64,000 nucleotides of DNA from an uncultured Hyphomicrobiales bacterium (GTDB lineage Bacteria > Pseudomonadota > Alphaproteobacteria > Rhizobiales > Beijerinckiaceae): contig CAINED010000061.1 of the NCBI GenBank assembly GCA_903847605.1, positions 1-64,000 of the forward strand, given 5' to 3'. Below are positions 1 through 8,616 of the stretch, piece after piece. A program made the translations under genes and the position numbers. The notes beneath the pieces were generated by a model. It was not told the DNA's origin, did no database searches, and saw nothing but the letters and a program-made list of their open reading frames with translations. Within the stretch, counting starts at the first letter, position 1, and each line of letters begins with the position of its first letter.

Positions 1-1
1 T

Positions 2-940
2 GCTGCGCTGTCCGCGACGCAGGCTCTGGCGCAGGGCAAATGGCCCGAGCGTACGATCACGCTGATCGTGCCCACAGGCGCGGGCTCGGCGACCGACATC
101 ACGGCGCGCGTGATGGCGACGGAGATTTCCAAGGCGATCAATGGAACCGTCGTCGTCGAAAACCTCGCCGGGAGTTCGGGCATTCCCGCCATGCGCGCGG
201 CGGCGCAGGCGGCACCCGACGGGCACACTTTCCTCTTCGCAAATTCCTCGGGCATGTCGATCAACCCGGTATCGTTCAAGTCGCTGCCCTACGATCCCAC
301 CAGGGATTACGACGCTGTCGCCATCGTCGCCGATCTCGCGCCGATCATGCTCAGCGTGCACAAGGACATGCCGGTCAAATCGCTGCCGGAGCTGATCGCC
401 TATGTGAAAGCCAATCCCGGCAAGGTGAGTTACGGCGTCGATGCCACGACCGGTGGGCCGGTGTTCTTCGGGAAGATGCTGAACGTGCGCGGCAAGATGG
501 ATATGGCCGCCGTTCCTTACCGCTCCTCCGCGCAGATGGTGCAGGACGCCGGGCAGGCGCGCTTTTCCGTCCTCGTGAGTTCGATCGCCGCGGCGCATCC
601 GGAAGTCAGTACCGGCAATCTGCGGCCCATCGCACTCTTCGCCAGCCGCCGCTTTCCGACCCTTCCCGATCTGCCGACGATTGCCGAGACCTTGCCCGGC
701 ACGGATTTCGACACGTGGTTTTCGGTCGTCGCGCCGAAAGGCACGCCTGCGGAAGCCGTCAATCGCGTCAACAAGGCGATTGCGGAATTTCTGCAGCGTC
801 CGGAAACGAAGGAGCGTCTCTACAAGATCGGCCTCGATATGGGCCCGCCGAAAACGCCGGCGCAATCGGCTGAATATATCCGCAACCAGCAGGAGATGTG
901 GCGCAAGCTCGCTGCCGAGCTCGGCGTCGAGCCGCAATAA
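2..940 (+). CDS. Bug-type tripartite tricarboxylate transporter substrate-binding protein, 5' end cut by the window
   Basis: Periplasmic solute-binding protein of the TctC/Bug family, which captures carboxylates for a TctAB permease. The frame is open to the left edge, so the start codon is missing; the first visible residues (AALSATQALAQ) look like the end of a signal peptide, and the mature protein begins near KWPERTITLIVP. The family pattern follows: a hydrophobic first strand, then GSATDITARV, which binds the ligand through backbone contacts, and the late PDLPTIAET segment typical of Bug proteins. It lies 42 nt upstream of a MetE-like gene on the same strand and probably belongs to the same catabolic operon. 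The ligand cannot be told from sequence. Family assignment is secure. Confidence 0.9.
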   Translation, partial: AALSATQALAQGKWPERTITLIVPTGAGSATDITARVMATEISKAINGTVVVENLAGSSGIPAMRAAAQAAPDGHTFLFANSSGMSINPVSFKSLPYDPTRDYDAVAIVADLAPIMLSVHKDMPVKSLPELIAYVKANPGKVSYGVDATTGGPVFFGKMLNVRGKMDMAAVPYRSSAQMVQDAGQARFSVLVSSIAAAHPEVSTGNLRPIALFASRRFPTLPDLPTIAETLPGTDFDTWFSVVAPKGTPAEAVNRVNKAIAEFLQRPETKERLYKIGLDMGPPKTPAQSAEYIRNQQEMWRKLAAELGVEPQ

Positions 941-982
941 CGATTATCCGCAACTCAACGAATCCGCAGGAAGGACACGTCC

Positions 983-2140
983 ATGAAACATTCGACCGAC
1001 CGTATTCTCGTGACTCACGCCGGCTCTCTGCCGCGCCCGCACGACCTCCTGGACATGATGCGTGAAAAGCTTTCGGGGCGCGATTACGACAAGGCGAAAT
1101 ACGACGCGCGTCTGAAGAGCGCGACGGCCGAGATCGTTGCGAAACAGATCGAAGTTGGCGTCGATATTCCCGCCGATGGCGAAACGTCGAAGCCGGGCTT
1201 CTTCTCCTATATCAAGGAGCGGCTCACGGGCATCGAGGGCAAGCCGGAACGCAAGCTGAGATTGTTCGCGGCGGAAGTGGACGCGTTCCCCGAATATTAC
1301 GCCGACTATTTCCAGCGTGCGATGCTGGGCGGAACGGTCGCGCCTTTCGTGCCCGCCTTCTGCACCGGGCCCGTGAAATATCAGGGCGAAGAGATTCTCA
1401 AGCGCGACCTCGACAATCTGAAGGCGGCGCTCGCCGGCCAGAAATACGAGGAGGCATTCGTGCCTTCGACCGCGCCGAGCGGCGTGGCGCAGAACGACTA
1501 CTACAAGACCGAGGAAGAATTTTTCGAGGCGCTGGGAGAAGCCATGCGCGTCGAATACAAGATGATCGTCGATGCCGGCTTCCTTCTGCAGGTCGACGAT
1601 CCCTTCCTGTCGGACATCTGCTACGATCACAGGGACGATCCGAAAATGCTGGCTCGCAAGGCCGGCCTTTACGTCGAATCGATCAATCATGCCCTGCGCG
1701 GCATTCCGGCGGAGCGCGTGCGCTTCCATACCTGCTACGGCATCAACGACGGCCCGCGCCTGCACGAGGCAGCGTTGATCGACGTCATCCCGTACATGCT
1801 GAAAATCAATGCGCAGGCCTTCTCGTTCGAAGCCGGCAATGTGCGCCACGAGCATGAGTATCATTTGTTCGAGAATGTGAAGCTCCAGCCCGGGCAGATC
1901 CTGATTCCCGGCGTCATTACCCATGCCAGCAACATCATCGAGCATCCCGAACTCGTTGCCGAGCGCATCATCCGCTTTGCCGATCGTGTCGGGCGCGAGA
2001 ATGTGATTGCAGGCGCCGATTGCGGGTTCTCCTCGCAGGCGACCTACAAGCCGGAAGTGAATCCCAAGGTCATGTGGGAGAAATTCAAGGCGATGACCGA
2101 AGGCGCGCGCATTGCTTCGAAGAAGCTCTGGGCGAAATGA
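983..2140 (+). CDS. MetE-like cobalamin-independent methionine synthase family protein
   Basis: A 385-residue UROD/MetE-like TIM-barrel protein corresponding to the catalytic C-terminal half of MetE. The zinc-thiolate site is intact: His249 and Cys251 (HTCYG), Glu283 (FEAGN) and Cys347 (GADCGFSS) match the His-Cys-Glu-Cys set of MetE. The N-terminal opening THAGSLPRP is also typical. It lacks the N-terminal MetE half and lies in an aromatic-catabolism operon, so a zinc-dependent alkyl or methyl transfer on a catabolic thiol or methoxy substrate is as plausible as methionine synthesis. AGGAAGG upstream of the ATG supports the start. The FAD monooxygenase gene starts 12 nt downstream, which suggests co-translation. 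Confidence 0.85.
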   Translation: MKHSTDRILVTHAGSLPRPHDLLDMMREKLSGRDYDKAKYDARLKSATAEIVAKQIEVGVDIPADGETSKPGFFSYIKERLTGIEGKPERKLRLFAAEVDAFPEYYADYFQRAMLGGTVAPFVPAFCTGPVKYQGEEILKRDLDNLKAALAGQKYEEAFVPSTAPSGVAQNDYYKTEEEFFEALGEAMRVEYKMIVDAGFLLQVDDPFLSDICYDHRDDPKMLARKAGLYVESINHALRGIPAERVRFHTCYGINDGPRLHEAALIDVIPYMLKINAQAFSFEAGNVRHEHEYHLFENVKLQPGQILIPGVITHASNIIEHPELVAERIIRFADRVGRENVIAGADCGFSSQATYKPEVNPKVMWEKFKAMTEGARIASKKLWAK

Positions 2141-2152
2141 TCGGCGTCTGAC

Positions 2153-3763
2153 GTGGAGGAGCGTATTGCGCAAGTCATTGTCGTGGGAGCAGGGCCGGTA
2201 GGGCTCTCGACCGCGATCGAACTCGGGCTTCGCGGCATATCGGTTCTCGTCATCGAGAAGCAGGAGCGTGCGGGCTGGCATCCGCGCGCCAAGACGACGC
2301 ATGTGCGCACGGTCGAGCACATGCGCCGGTGGGGCATCGTCGATAGATTCCGCGAGCTTGCGCCCTTGCCGCCGGATTTTCCGCCCGATCTTCTCTTCAA
2401 GACCAGGCTTTTCGGCTACGAGCTGGCGCGTTTCGAGAACGCCTTTTTCACGTCGCGTGAGCGCGACGAACGCTACAGCGAGCATGCGCAATGGATACCG
2501 CAATACAAGGTCGAGCAGGTTCTGCGCGAGAAAGTGCTGAGCCTTCCGAACGTGACGTTGCGACAGGGCGCAGAGTTTGCCTCGCTGAAGCAGGATGGAG
2601 ACGGCGTCAGCGTTGAAATCCGTGCAATCGCCAGCGGCGCGACCGAACGACTGGCTTGCGACTACCTCATAGGCGCCGATGGCGTCGGCAGCAGCGTCAG
2701 GCGCGCACTCGGCATCGAGATGAAGGGCGAGCGCGATCTCGGCGACTTCGTCAATGTCATCGCGCGTTGCCCGCAACTGTCGCGCGAGCAGCCGGAGCCG
2801 CGCGGCTTCGTTTACTGGATCGTCAATCCGCAATCGCCCGGCGCCATCGGGCAGATGGATGTCGACGACATCTGGGCTTTCATCAGCGCCCTGCCGCGCG
2901 GCGCGAAGCTGGACGAGGCGCAGGTTCGCGAGCGCATCGACGCAGCGGTGGGCCGTCCGGTCGAGTGCGACATTCTCGCCATCGACTACTGGACGGCGAG
3001 CCGCGCTAGCGCGGAGAGTTATGGCAATGGTCGGGTCTTCCTCGCGGGAGACGCCTGTCATGTGCATCCGCCTTTCGGCGGCTATGGCATGAACATGGGG
3101 ATTGCGGATGCTGTCGATATAGGCTGGAAGCTTGCCGCCGTGTTGCAGGGCTGGGGCGGCGCGCCGCTTTTATCGGCTTACGAGGCCGAGCGACGGCCTG
3201 TGCATGACGCTGTCATGGACGAAGCGGTTCGCAACATGGCGCTGCAAAGCTCGCAACTGCTGCATGAGAAGCTGGAGGAGAATTCGGCTGAAGGGGCGGA
3301 GGTCCGCAGGCGCATGGGCGCGGCGATTCTGCAGAACAAGGCGGCGGAGTTTCACACGCTGGGGATCGTGCTGGGGGTGAACTATTCGGGCTCTCCGGTC
3401 GTCGCTGCGGACGGCACGCAGCCGCCGCCCTTGACGACCGCCTACGTTCCGAGCGCTCACCCCGGCTGTCTTGCCCCGCATACATGGCTCGACGACGGCT
3501 CCTCGCTCTACGATCATTTCGGAGCAGGGTTCACGCTGTTGCTGACCGGCCCGGAAGCGGACGACGATGAGGTTTTTCGCCTTCAGGAAGCCTTTGCGGA
3601 CAGGAACATTCCGCTGCGGACGATAGCGCCGCAAAGTCCCCGCCTGCGTGAACTTTATCTTGCGCCGCTCGTTCTGATCAGGCCGGACCAGCATGTCGCC
3701 TGGCGCGGAGATGGCCGGGGCGTCGATTTCAAGGCGGTCGCGGCCCGGGTCGTTGGCGGCTGA
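2153..3763 (+). CDS. FAD-dependent monooxygenase, PheA/TfdB (phenol hydroxylase-like) family
   Basis: A 536-residue class A flavoprotein monooxygenase, expected to hydroxylate an aromatic ring using NAD(P)H and O2. It has the three FAD signatures: GAGPVG at residues 12–17, the DG motif (GADGVGSS, residues 175–182) and the GD motif (FLAGDACH, around residue 300), followed by the PPFGGYGMNMG loop. The C-terminal ~150 residues fit the thioredoxin-like domain of the phenol hydroxylase subgroup. The start is a GTG with GGAG-type spacing only 12 nt after the MetE-like gene. A second member of this family lies at 9967–11577. The substrate is unknown; neighbouring Rieske and aldolase genes point to an aromatic acid or phenol. 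Confidence 0.88.
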   Translation: MEERIAQVIVVGAGPVGLSTAIELGLRGISVLVIEKQERAGWHPRAKTTHVRTVEHMRRWGIVDRFRELAPLPPDFPPDLLFKTRLFGYELARFENAFFTSRERDERYSEHAQWIPQYKVEQVLREKVLSLPNVTLRQGAEFASLKQDGDGVSVEIRAIASGATERLACDYLIGADGVGSSVRRALGIEMKGERDLGDFVNVIARCPQLSREQPEPRGFVYWIVNPQSPGAIGQMDVDDIWAFISALPRGAKLDEAQVRERIDAAVGRPVECDILAIDYWTASRASAESYGNGRVFLAGDACHVHPPFGGYGMNMGIADAVDIGWKLAAVLQGWGGAPLLSAYEAERRPVHDAVMDEAVRNMALQSSQLLHEKLEENSAEGAEVRRRMGAAILQNKAAEFHTLGIVLGVNYSGSPVVAADGTQPPPLTTAYVPSAHPGCLAPHTWLDDGSSLYDHFGAGFTLLLTGPEADDDEVFRLQEAFADRNIPLRTIAPQSPRLRELYLAPLVLIRPDQHVAWRGDGRGVDFKAVAARVVGG

Positions 3764-3780
3764 AACATTCTCCAGATAAG

Positions 3781-3806
3781 CGTGACAGTTTAGTCTTGCT
3801 GTCACG
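3781..3806. promoter_or_regulatory. Perfect 8-bp inverted repeat between two operon genes
   Basis: CGTGACAG and its exact complement CTGTCACG are separated by 10 nt, starting 17 nt after the FAD monooxygenase stop. No T-run follows on either strand, so a classical intrinsic terminator is unlikely. It could be an operator for the downstream GltB-like gene, or a processing or attenuation hairpin. Confidence 0.4.
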
Positions 3807-3851
3807 ATTCGTGGTTAGGCCCATTTCGAACTGGTCCGCCGGAGGTCAAGC

Positions 3852-5282
3852 ATGCTCTTTCTGGCTCTAATAGCTCTCATCGTTGTGCTGATCGTTGCGC
3901 TCTATGCTCACGACGTGAACCAGAGCCAGCACACGATCCTGCGCAACTTTCCGGTCATCGGGCATTTCCGCTATTTCGCCGAAACCTGGGGCGAATATAT
4001 GCGGCAGTATCACTATATGCCCGATTGGCTGGAGCGTCCTTTCAACCGGCTTGAACGCTCGTGGATCTATCGCTCCGCCAAGAATGTGTCGAACTACATC
4101 AGTTTCGGCAGCGAGGCGACGCCGAGTTTTGCTTTCCGCAACGCCGCCTTTCCGGTGCTCGACGAGGATTGCCGCAAGTTCGAAGGCTTGCAGATCGGCG
4201 TCGGCGAAGGGCCGGGCGCGTGTGCGCAACCTTATCTGGCGAAAAGCTTCTTCAACATTTCCGGCATGAGTTACGGCGCGTTGAGCCATGCCGCCGTGAC
4301 CTCGCTGTCGCGCGGCGCGAAGATGGCTGGGGTGTGGATGGGTACGGGCGAGGGCGGCCTGTCGCCGTTTCATCTCGAAGGCGGAGCGGACATCGTCTTC
4401 CAGATCGGCACGGCCAAATATGGCGTGCGTGACGCCAGCGGCAATCTTGACGAAGAGAAGCTGCGAAACATCGCGGCGCTCGAGACTATCAGGATGATCG
4501 AGGTGAAGCTGGCGCAGGGCGCCAAGCCCGGCAAGGGCGGATTGCTCCCGGCCGCAAAGGTGACGAAGGAAATCGCCGCCATTCGCGGCATTCCCGCGGG
4601 CGAGCCTTCCGTCAGTCCCAACCGGCACCGCGACATCGCAAACGTGCGGGAACTGGGCGCATTCGTGGCGCGCGTTCGCAAAATCGCGGGCAAGCCTGTC
4701 GGCGTGAAATTCGTCGTCGGCGACGAGCAGCAACTCGACGAATGGTTCGCCGATTGCGTGAAACATCCGGAAGGGTGCCCCGATTATATTCACGTCGATG
4801 GCGGCGAGGGCGGCACCGGCGCTGCGCCGGCCGCGCTCGCCGATGCCGTTGGCATGCCGATTACGCTTGCCTTGCCGATGGTGGTTTCCGCGCGCGAGCG
4901 CCATGGCCTTGCAAAGCGCATCCGCATTGTCGCCGCCGGCAAGCTGGTGACGCCGGACAAGGTCGCCTGGGCCATGTGCATGGGCGCGGATTTCGTTGTC
5001 AGCGCGCGCGGCTTCATGTTTGCGCTCGGCTGCATTCAGGCGATGAAGTGCGGCTCCGGCAATTGTCCGACGGGGGTGACGGCCTCCGATCCGCGGCTCA
5101 TTCGCGGGCTCGACCCTTCGGACAAGGCGGTCCGCGTGATGCATTACGCGCAACGCCTGCGCGAGGACGTCGAGATGATCGCCCATGCCTGCGGCGTCGC
5201 CCGGCCGGAAGAACTGGCGCCCTGGCATGTCACGGAGATCGAAAAGGGCATCGCCGGCTTCCGCAACACCGGCGCGCAATAG
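3852..5282 (+). CDS. Membrane-anchored FMN-binding glutamate synthase (GltB-domain) family protein
   Basis: A 476-residue protein with one N-terminal membrane helix (about residues 2–19, mostly Leu/Ile/Val) followed by a complete glutamate-synthase central/FMN domain. The FMN barrel motifs are visible (FNISGMSYGALS, KPGKGGLLPA, HVDGGEGGTGAAP). A three-cysteine set C394-x5-C400-x4-C405 (CIQAMKCGSGNC) matches the 3Fe-4S site of glutamate synthase. It lacks the amidotransferase domain, so it is not a real GOGAT. Stand-alone proteins of this kind are common and poorly characterised. Its place directly upstream of a Rieske oxygenase raises the idea that it passes electrons or oxidises a 2-hydroxy or amino acid, but that is inference. 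GGAGG precedes the ATG. Confidence 0.88.
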   Translation: MLFLALIALIVVLIVALYAHDVNQSQHTILRNFPVIGHFRYFAETWGEYMRQYHYMPDWLERPFNRLERSWIYRSAKNVSNYISFGSEATPSFAFRNAAFPVLDEDCRKFEGLQIGVGEGPGACAQPYLAKSFFNISGMSYGALSHAAVTSLSRGAKMAGVWMGTGEGGLSPFHLEGGADIVFQIGTAKYGVRDASGNLDEEKLRNIAALETIRMIEVKLAQGAKPGKGGLLPAAKVTKEIAAIRGIPAGEPSVSPNRHRDIANVRELGAFVARVRKIAGKPVGVKFVVGDEQQLDEWFADCVKHPEGCPDYIHVDGGEGGTGAAPAALADAVGMPITLALPMVVSARERHGLAKRIRIVAAGKLVTPDKVAWAMCMGADFVVSARGFMFALGCIQAMKCGSGNCPTGVTASDPRLIRGLDPSDKAVRVMHYAQRLREDVEMIAHACGVARPEELAPWHVTEIEKGIAGFRNTGAQ

Positions 5283-5368
5283 GCTGCGGCCCATAGCGGA
5301 ATTGACCCGCCGGGTTCCCGGATTGTACTTTGCGCAAAAGCGGCCCGAATGGGCCGAAGGAGGAAGCC

Positions 5369-6574
5369 ATGCTGAGTGCAGCCGACAACGAGCTTTTGAC
5401 GCGGGTGGGGCCGGGAACGCCTTGCGGCGAGATGATGCGCCGCTACTGGATGCCGGTCGCCGCAGTGAAGGAACTGACCGACGAGAAGCCCATCAAGCGG
5501 GTGAAGATTCTTGGCGAAAAGCTGGTGCTGTTTCGCGACGGCAAGGGCCAGTACGGCCTCGTTCAGGAACGCTGCCCGCATCGTCATGTCTCGCTTTACT
5601 TCGGCTTCTGCGAGGATGACGGTCTGCGCTGCGCCTATCACGGCTGGAAATTCGATACGCAGGGCAATTGCATCGAACAGCCCTACGAGCGCCCGAATTC
5701 GCCGTTGATGAAACAGGCGAAGATCAAATCCTATCCGGTGAAGCTGATGTGCGGACTGATCTTCGCCTACCTCGGGCCGGATCCCGTGCCGCTGTTGCCG
5801 AATTACGAAATCCTCACGCGGCGCGATGGCACACGCAACATCGTCCTGTTGCCGGAGCATCACTGCAACTGGCTGCAATGCCAGGAGAACTCGCACGATC
5901 CGACGCATACATTCTGGTTGCACGCCAAACTGTTCGAGCGCGCCCTGAAGAAGCGTCCGCCGGAAGAGGCGAAGAAATGGGCGCCCGATCTCGCCTATTT
6001 CGGCCGTCCCATCGAGGGCATCGATTTCGAACTGTGCCGCGAACCCGGCTGGACCGGCATCCGCAAGGTGCGCACCTATGGCGGCGACAAGCCCGAAAAA
6101 GAACACGGCCATCCCGCCATCTTCCCGAACATACTCATCGCGCCGCAGGCGAAATATCTCACCATCCATTTCCGCGTGCCGATGGATGACGAGTATACGA
6201 TGATCTACTGGGTCGAGTTTCTCGCGACCGACGACGGCTCCATCGTGAATCAGAAGGACGAAGACATTCCCTTCGAGAAGATGGACCATCCGCTGCAGCC
6301 CGATGGCGAATACGAGTTGCACACATTCGTCTATCAGGACCAGATGGCATGGGAGACGCAGGGCGCCATCGCCGACCGCACCACGGAACTGCTCGGCGCC
6401 AGCGATCGCGGCCTTGTCATGTATCGCGACCTGTTGCGCCAGAATATCCGCAAGGTTCAGGAAGGCCGCGATCCCGATGGCGTTGTGCGCGATCCCGTCG
6501 TGAACGAGATGATTTCCTTCACCTTCTCGAAGGGGCAGGCGAATTTCGCGAAAGAAATGGCGGCGGCAAAATAG
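5369..6574 (+). CDS. Rieske non-heme iron aromatic ring-hydroxylating oxygenase, alpha subunit (phthalate 4,5-dioxygenase-like)
   Basis: A 401-residue oxygenase of the phthalate-dioxygenase type. The Rieske 2Fe-2S ligands are Cys69/His71 and Cys88/His91 (CPH…CAYH), and the mononuclear iron triad is the D-x2-H-x4-H pattern Asp177/His180/His185. The start was moved to this ATG because AAGGAGG at 5357–5363 lies just upstream and similarity to the other two Rieske genes in the window begins at MLSAADNELLTRVGPGTP; an upstream in-frame start adds 13 unrelated residues. No ferredoxin reductase gene is adjacent, so electrons must come from elsewhere. It is followed by a class II aldolase, a pairing that recalls dihydroxyphthalate decarboxylation. 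Confidence 0.92.
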   Translation: MLSAADNELLTRVGPGTPCGEMMRRYWMPVAAVKELTDEKPIKRVKILGEKLVLFRDGKGQYGLVQERCPHRHVSLYFGFCEDDGLRCAYHGWKFDTQGNCIEQPYERPNSPLMKQAKIKSYPVKLMCGLIFAYLGPDPVPLLPNYEILTRRDGTRNIVLLPEHHCNWLQCQENSHDPTHTFWLHAKLFERALKKRPPEEAKKWAPDLAYFGRPIEGIDFELCREPGWTGIRKVRTYGGDKPEKEHGHPAIFPNILIAPQAKYLTIHFRVPMDDEYTMIYWVEFLATDDGSIVNQKDEDIPFEKMDHPLQPDGEYELHTFVYQDQMAWETQGAIADRTTELLGASDRGLVMYRDLLRQNIRKVQEGRDPDGVVRDPVVNEMISFTFSKGQANFAKEMAAAK

Positions 6575-6618
6575 CTGTCCGGTAATAACAAGCGCGATAC
6601 GCGCGTCGGGAGGATTGA

Positions 6619-7368
6619 ATGAGTGAAATCGACGACCTGCGGACGCGGGTTGCGCAGGCGTGCCGCGTGCTTGGTTCGCTTGGCCTTGCAAAGGGTGCGA
6701 CCGGTCATGCCAGCGCGCGTCTGCCCGGCACGGACCGTGTCTTCATCCGCGCGCGGGGGCCGGGCGAACTCGGCGTGCGCTTCACGACCATGGAGCAGGT
6801 CGTGGAGGTCGGTCTCGACGGCAAGCTCGTTCGGCCCAATGCGCAGGGGCTCGAAGCGCCGCTTGAAGTCTTCATCCATACCTCGATCTACAAGGTGCGC
6901 CCGGATGTTTATGCCGTCGTGCATGTGCATCCGCTGCCTGTTGTCCTCTTCACGATAACCAACAAGCCGATCCTGCCGCTCTATGGCGCCTACGATCCGG
7001 CGAGCGCAAAACTCGCCTTCAAACCGATCCCGACCTATCCGCGCAGCATTCTCTGCGACACGCCCGAACGCGGCGACGAACTCGCCGCCGCCATGGGGCA
7101 ATCCAACTGCTGCATGATGAAGGGCCATGGCATCTCGACAGCCGGCAACAATGTCGAGGACGCCGCGTTGACGGCGATCCATCTCACCAATCTTGCCGAC
7201 GTCAATTATCAGGCGCGCCTGCTCGGCGACCCCGAACCCATTCCGAAGGAAGAGCAGGAATTCTTCATGCGCGAGGATCTCAACCCCAAAGCCGTCAATC
7301 CCGGCGCAGCGCCGCAGGGTCGCGAAGCGGCGCTATGGCGCTATTATGTTTCGCTGACCGACGGCTGA
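6619..7368 (+). CDS. Class II aldolase/adducin family protein
   Basis: A 249-residue zinc-dependent class II aldolase fold. The metal ligands are visible as His102 and His104 (VVHVHP) and a downstream His170 (MKGHGIS), with Glu79 (GLEAPLE) in the usual catalytic region. Family members include fuculose- and ribulose-phosphate aldolases and the aromatic-acid decarboxylase PhtC. Next to a phthalate-type Rieske oxygenase, a decarboxylase or retro-aldol role on a dihydroxylated aromatic acid is likelier than sugar metabolism, but this is inference. GGGAGG lies just upstream of the ATG. The gene is 44 nt from the Rieske gene and 43 nt from the acyl-CoA dehydrogenase gene. Confidence 0.87.
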   Translation: MSEIDDLRTRVAQACRVLGSLGLAKGATGHASARLPGTDRVFIRARGPGELGVRFTTMEQVVEVGLDGKLVRPNAQGLEAPLEVFIHTSIYKVRPDVYAVVHVHPLPVVLFTITNKPILPLYGAYDPASAKLAFKPIPTYPRSILCDTPERGDELAAAMGQSNCCMMKGHGISTAGNNVEDAALTAIHLTNLADVNYQARLLGDPEPIPKEEQEFFMREDLNPKAVNPGAAPQGREAALWRYYVSLTDG

Positions 7369-7411
7369 TACACTCAATAATCGACAATCAAGAAACGGGG
7401 AAGGAAACGAG

Positions 7412-8569
7412 ATGGATTTCACGCTGCCGGAAGAGCTGCGCATGCTGCAGGATCAGTTGCGGCGCTTCGTCGACGGGGAAATGATTCCCTACGAACGCGA
7501 AACCTGCGACGGCGAGGAATTGAAGCCGGAGTGGCGCAAGAAGTACGAGGCGCGCGCGAAAGATCTAGGCATCTGGATGATGGAAGTGCCGGAGGAATAT
7601 GGCGGCCTCGGCATGGGGCTGATGGCAAGCGTCATCGTCTGGCAGGAATTCGCGCGCACCATCGCACTGCCTGCGCGCGGGCACGGCATCATGGGCCCGC
7701 ACATCCGTTCGAATCTCTACGAACTTACCGGCGAGCTGAAAGAAAAATATCTTCTTCCCGCCCTGCGCGGCGAAAAGCGCGCCTGCTTCGGACAGACGGA
7801 GCCCGATGCGGGTTCCGACCCCGGCTCAATGCGCACGACGGCTGTGCGCGACGGCGATCACTATGTCATCAACGGCACAAAGCGTTTCATCACCGGCGCG
7901 GGCAAGGCCGACTTCATCCAGCTCATGGTTGCGACGGATCGCTCCAAGGGATCGAAGGGCGGCATTTCCTGCTTCCTCGTCGACATGAATACGCCTGGCG
8001 TGAAACTCGGCGCGCAATATCAGACCATGATGGGCGACAAGCCCTGGGAAATCATCTTCGATAATGTTCGCGTTCCCGCCAAGAATATGGTCGGCGGCGA
8101 AGGCGACGGATTCAAGTTCGCGCAGAAATGGCTCGGCGTCGGCCGCGTCCATCATGGCGCGCGCGCGCTCGGCGTTGCGGAGCGGTGTCTGGAACTGGCG
8201 GCAACCTATGCCAAGCAGCGCGTGACCTTCGGCCGGCCGCTGTCGGACAGGCAGGCCATCCAGTTCATGCTGACGGATATGTATGTCGAGCTCGAGGCCG
8301 CGCGTTTGCTTGTCATGCGCGCCGCATCGTTGATCGAAGCCGGACATCAGGCGCGAACCGAAGCCTATATGTGCAAGTATTTCGCCGACGAGATGGCCTT
8401 CAAGGCGGCGGACATGTGCATGCAAATTCACGGCGGCATTGGTCTCACCACAGATCTTCCGATCGAGAAGATGTGGCGGCAGCAGCGCAGCTATCGCATC
8501 ACCGAAGGCGCGACCGAAGTGATGAAGATGGTGATCGCACGTCACGTGTTGAACGCTTACGGCAAATGA
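7412..8569 (+). CDS. Acyl-CoA dehydrogenase family protein
   Basis: A 385-residue FAD-dependent acyl-CoA dehydrogenase that would introduce an alpha,beta double bond in an acyl-CoA. The standard signatures are present: FGQTEPDAGSDPGSM (flavin/substrate loop), the QRVTFGRPLSDRQAIQFMLTD helix region, IHGGIGLTTDLP, and the C-terminal YRITEGATEV with the catalytic Glu. It ends RHVLNAYGK, the normal family end, so it is complete. It lies between the class II aldolase and a binding protein on the same strand, consistent with side-chain or ring-cleavage-product oxidation. No acyl-CoA ligase or CoA transferase is seen nearby. Confidence 0.92.
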   Translation: MDFTLPEELRMLQDQLRRFVDGEMIPYERETCDGEELKPEWRKKYEARAKDLGIWMMEVPEEYGGLGMGLMASVIVWQEFARTIALPARGHGIMGPHIRSNLYELTGELKEKYLLPALRGEKRACFGQTEPDAGSDPGSMRTTAVRDGDHYVINGTKRFITGAGKADFIQLMVATDRSKGSKGGISCFLVDMNTPGVKLGAQYQTMMGDKPWEIIFDNVRVPAKNMVGGEGDGFKFAQKWLGVGRVHHGARALGVAERCLELAATYAKQRVTFGRPLSDRQAIQFMLTDMYVELEAARLLVMRAASLIEAGHQARTEAYMCKYFADEMAFKAADMCMQIHGGIGLTTDLPIEKMWRQQRSYRITEGATEVMKMVIARHVLNAYGK

Positions 8570-8616
8570 GACCAGGGCCGCGCTGCGACGAGCGGTATAA
8601 TCACGGAGGCTAGGCC

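Noticed and set aside
944..3067. 707-residue open frame antisense to the MetE-like and monooxygenase genes
   Set aside because: Its residue content (Arg/His/Ala-rich) and lack of motifs mark it as a shadow of well-supported plus-strand genes in GC-rich DNA.
3781..3806. Rho-independent terminator after the first FAD monooxygenase
   Set aside because: The inverted repeat is perfect but no T-run follows on either strand, so it is listed as a possible operator or hairpin instead.
3852..5282. True glutamate synthase large subunit
   Set aside because: It has no amidotransferase domain and has a membrane helix; only the GltB-type flavin domain is present.
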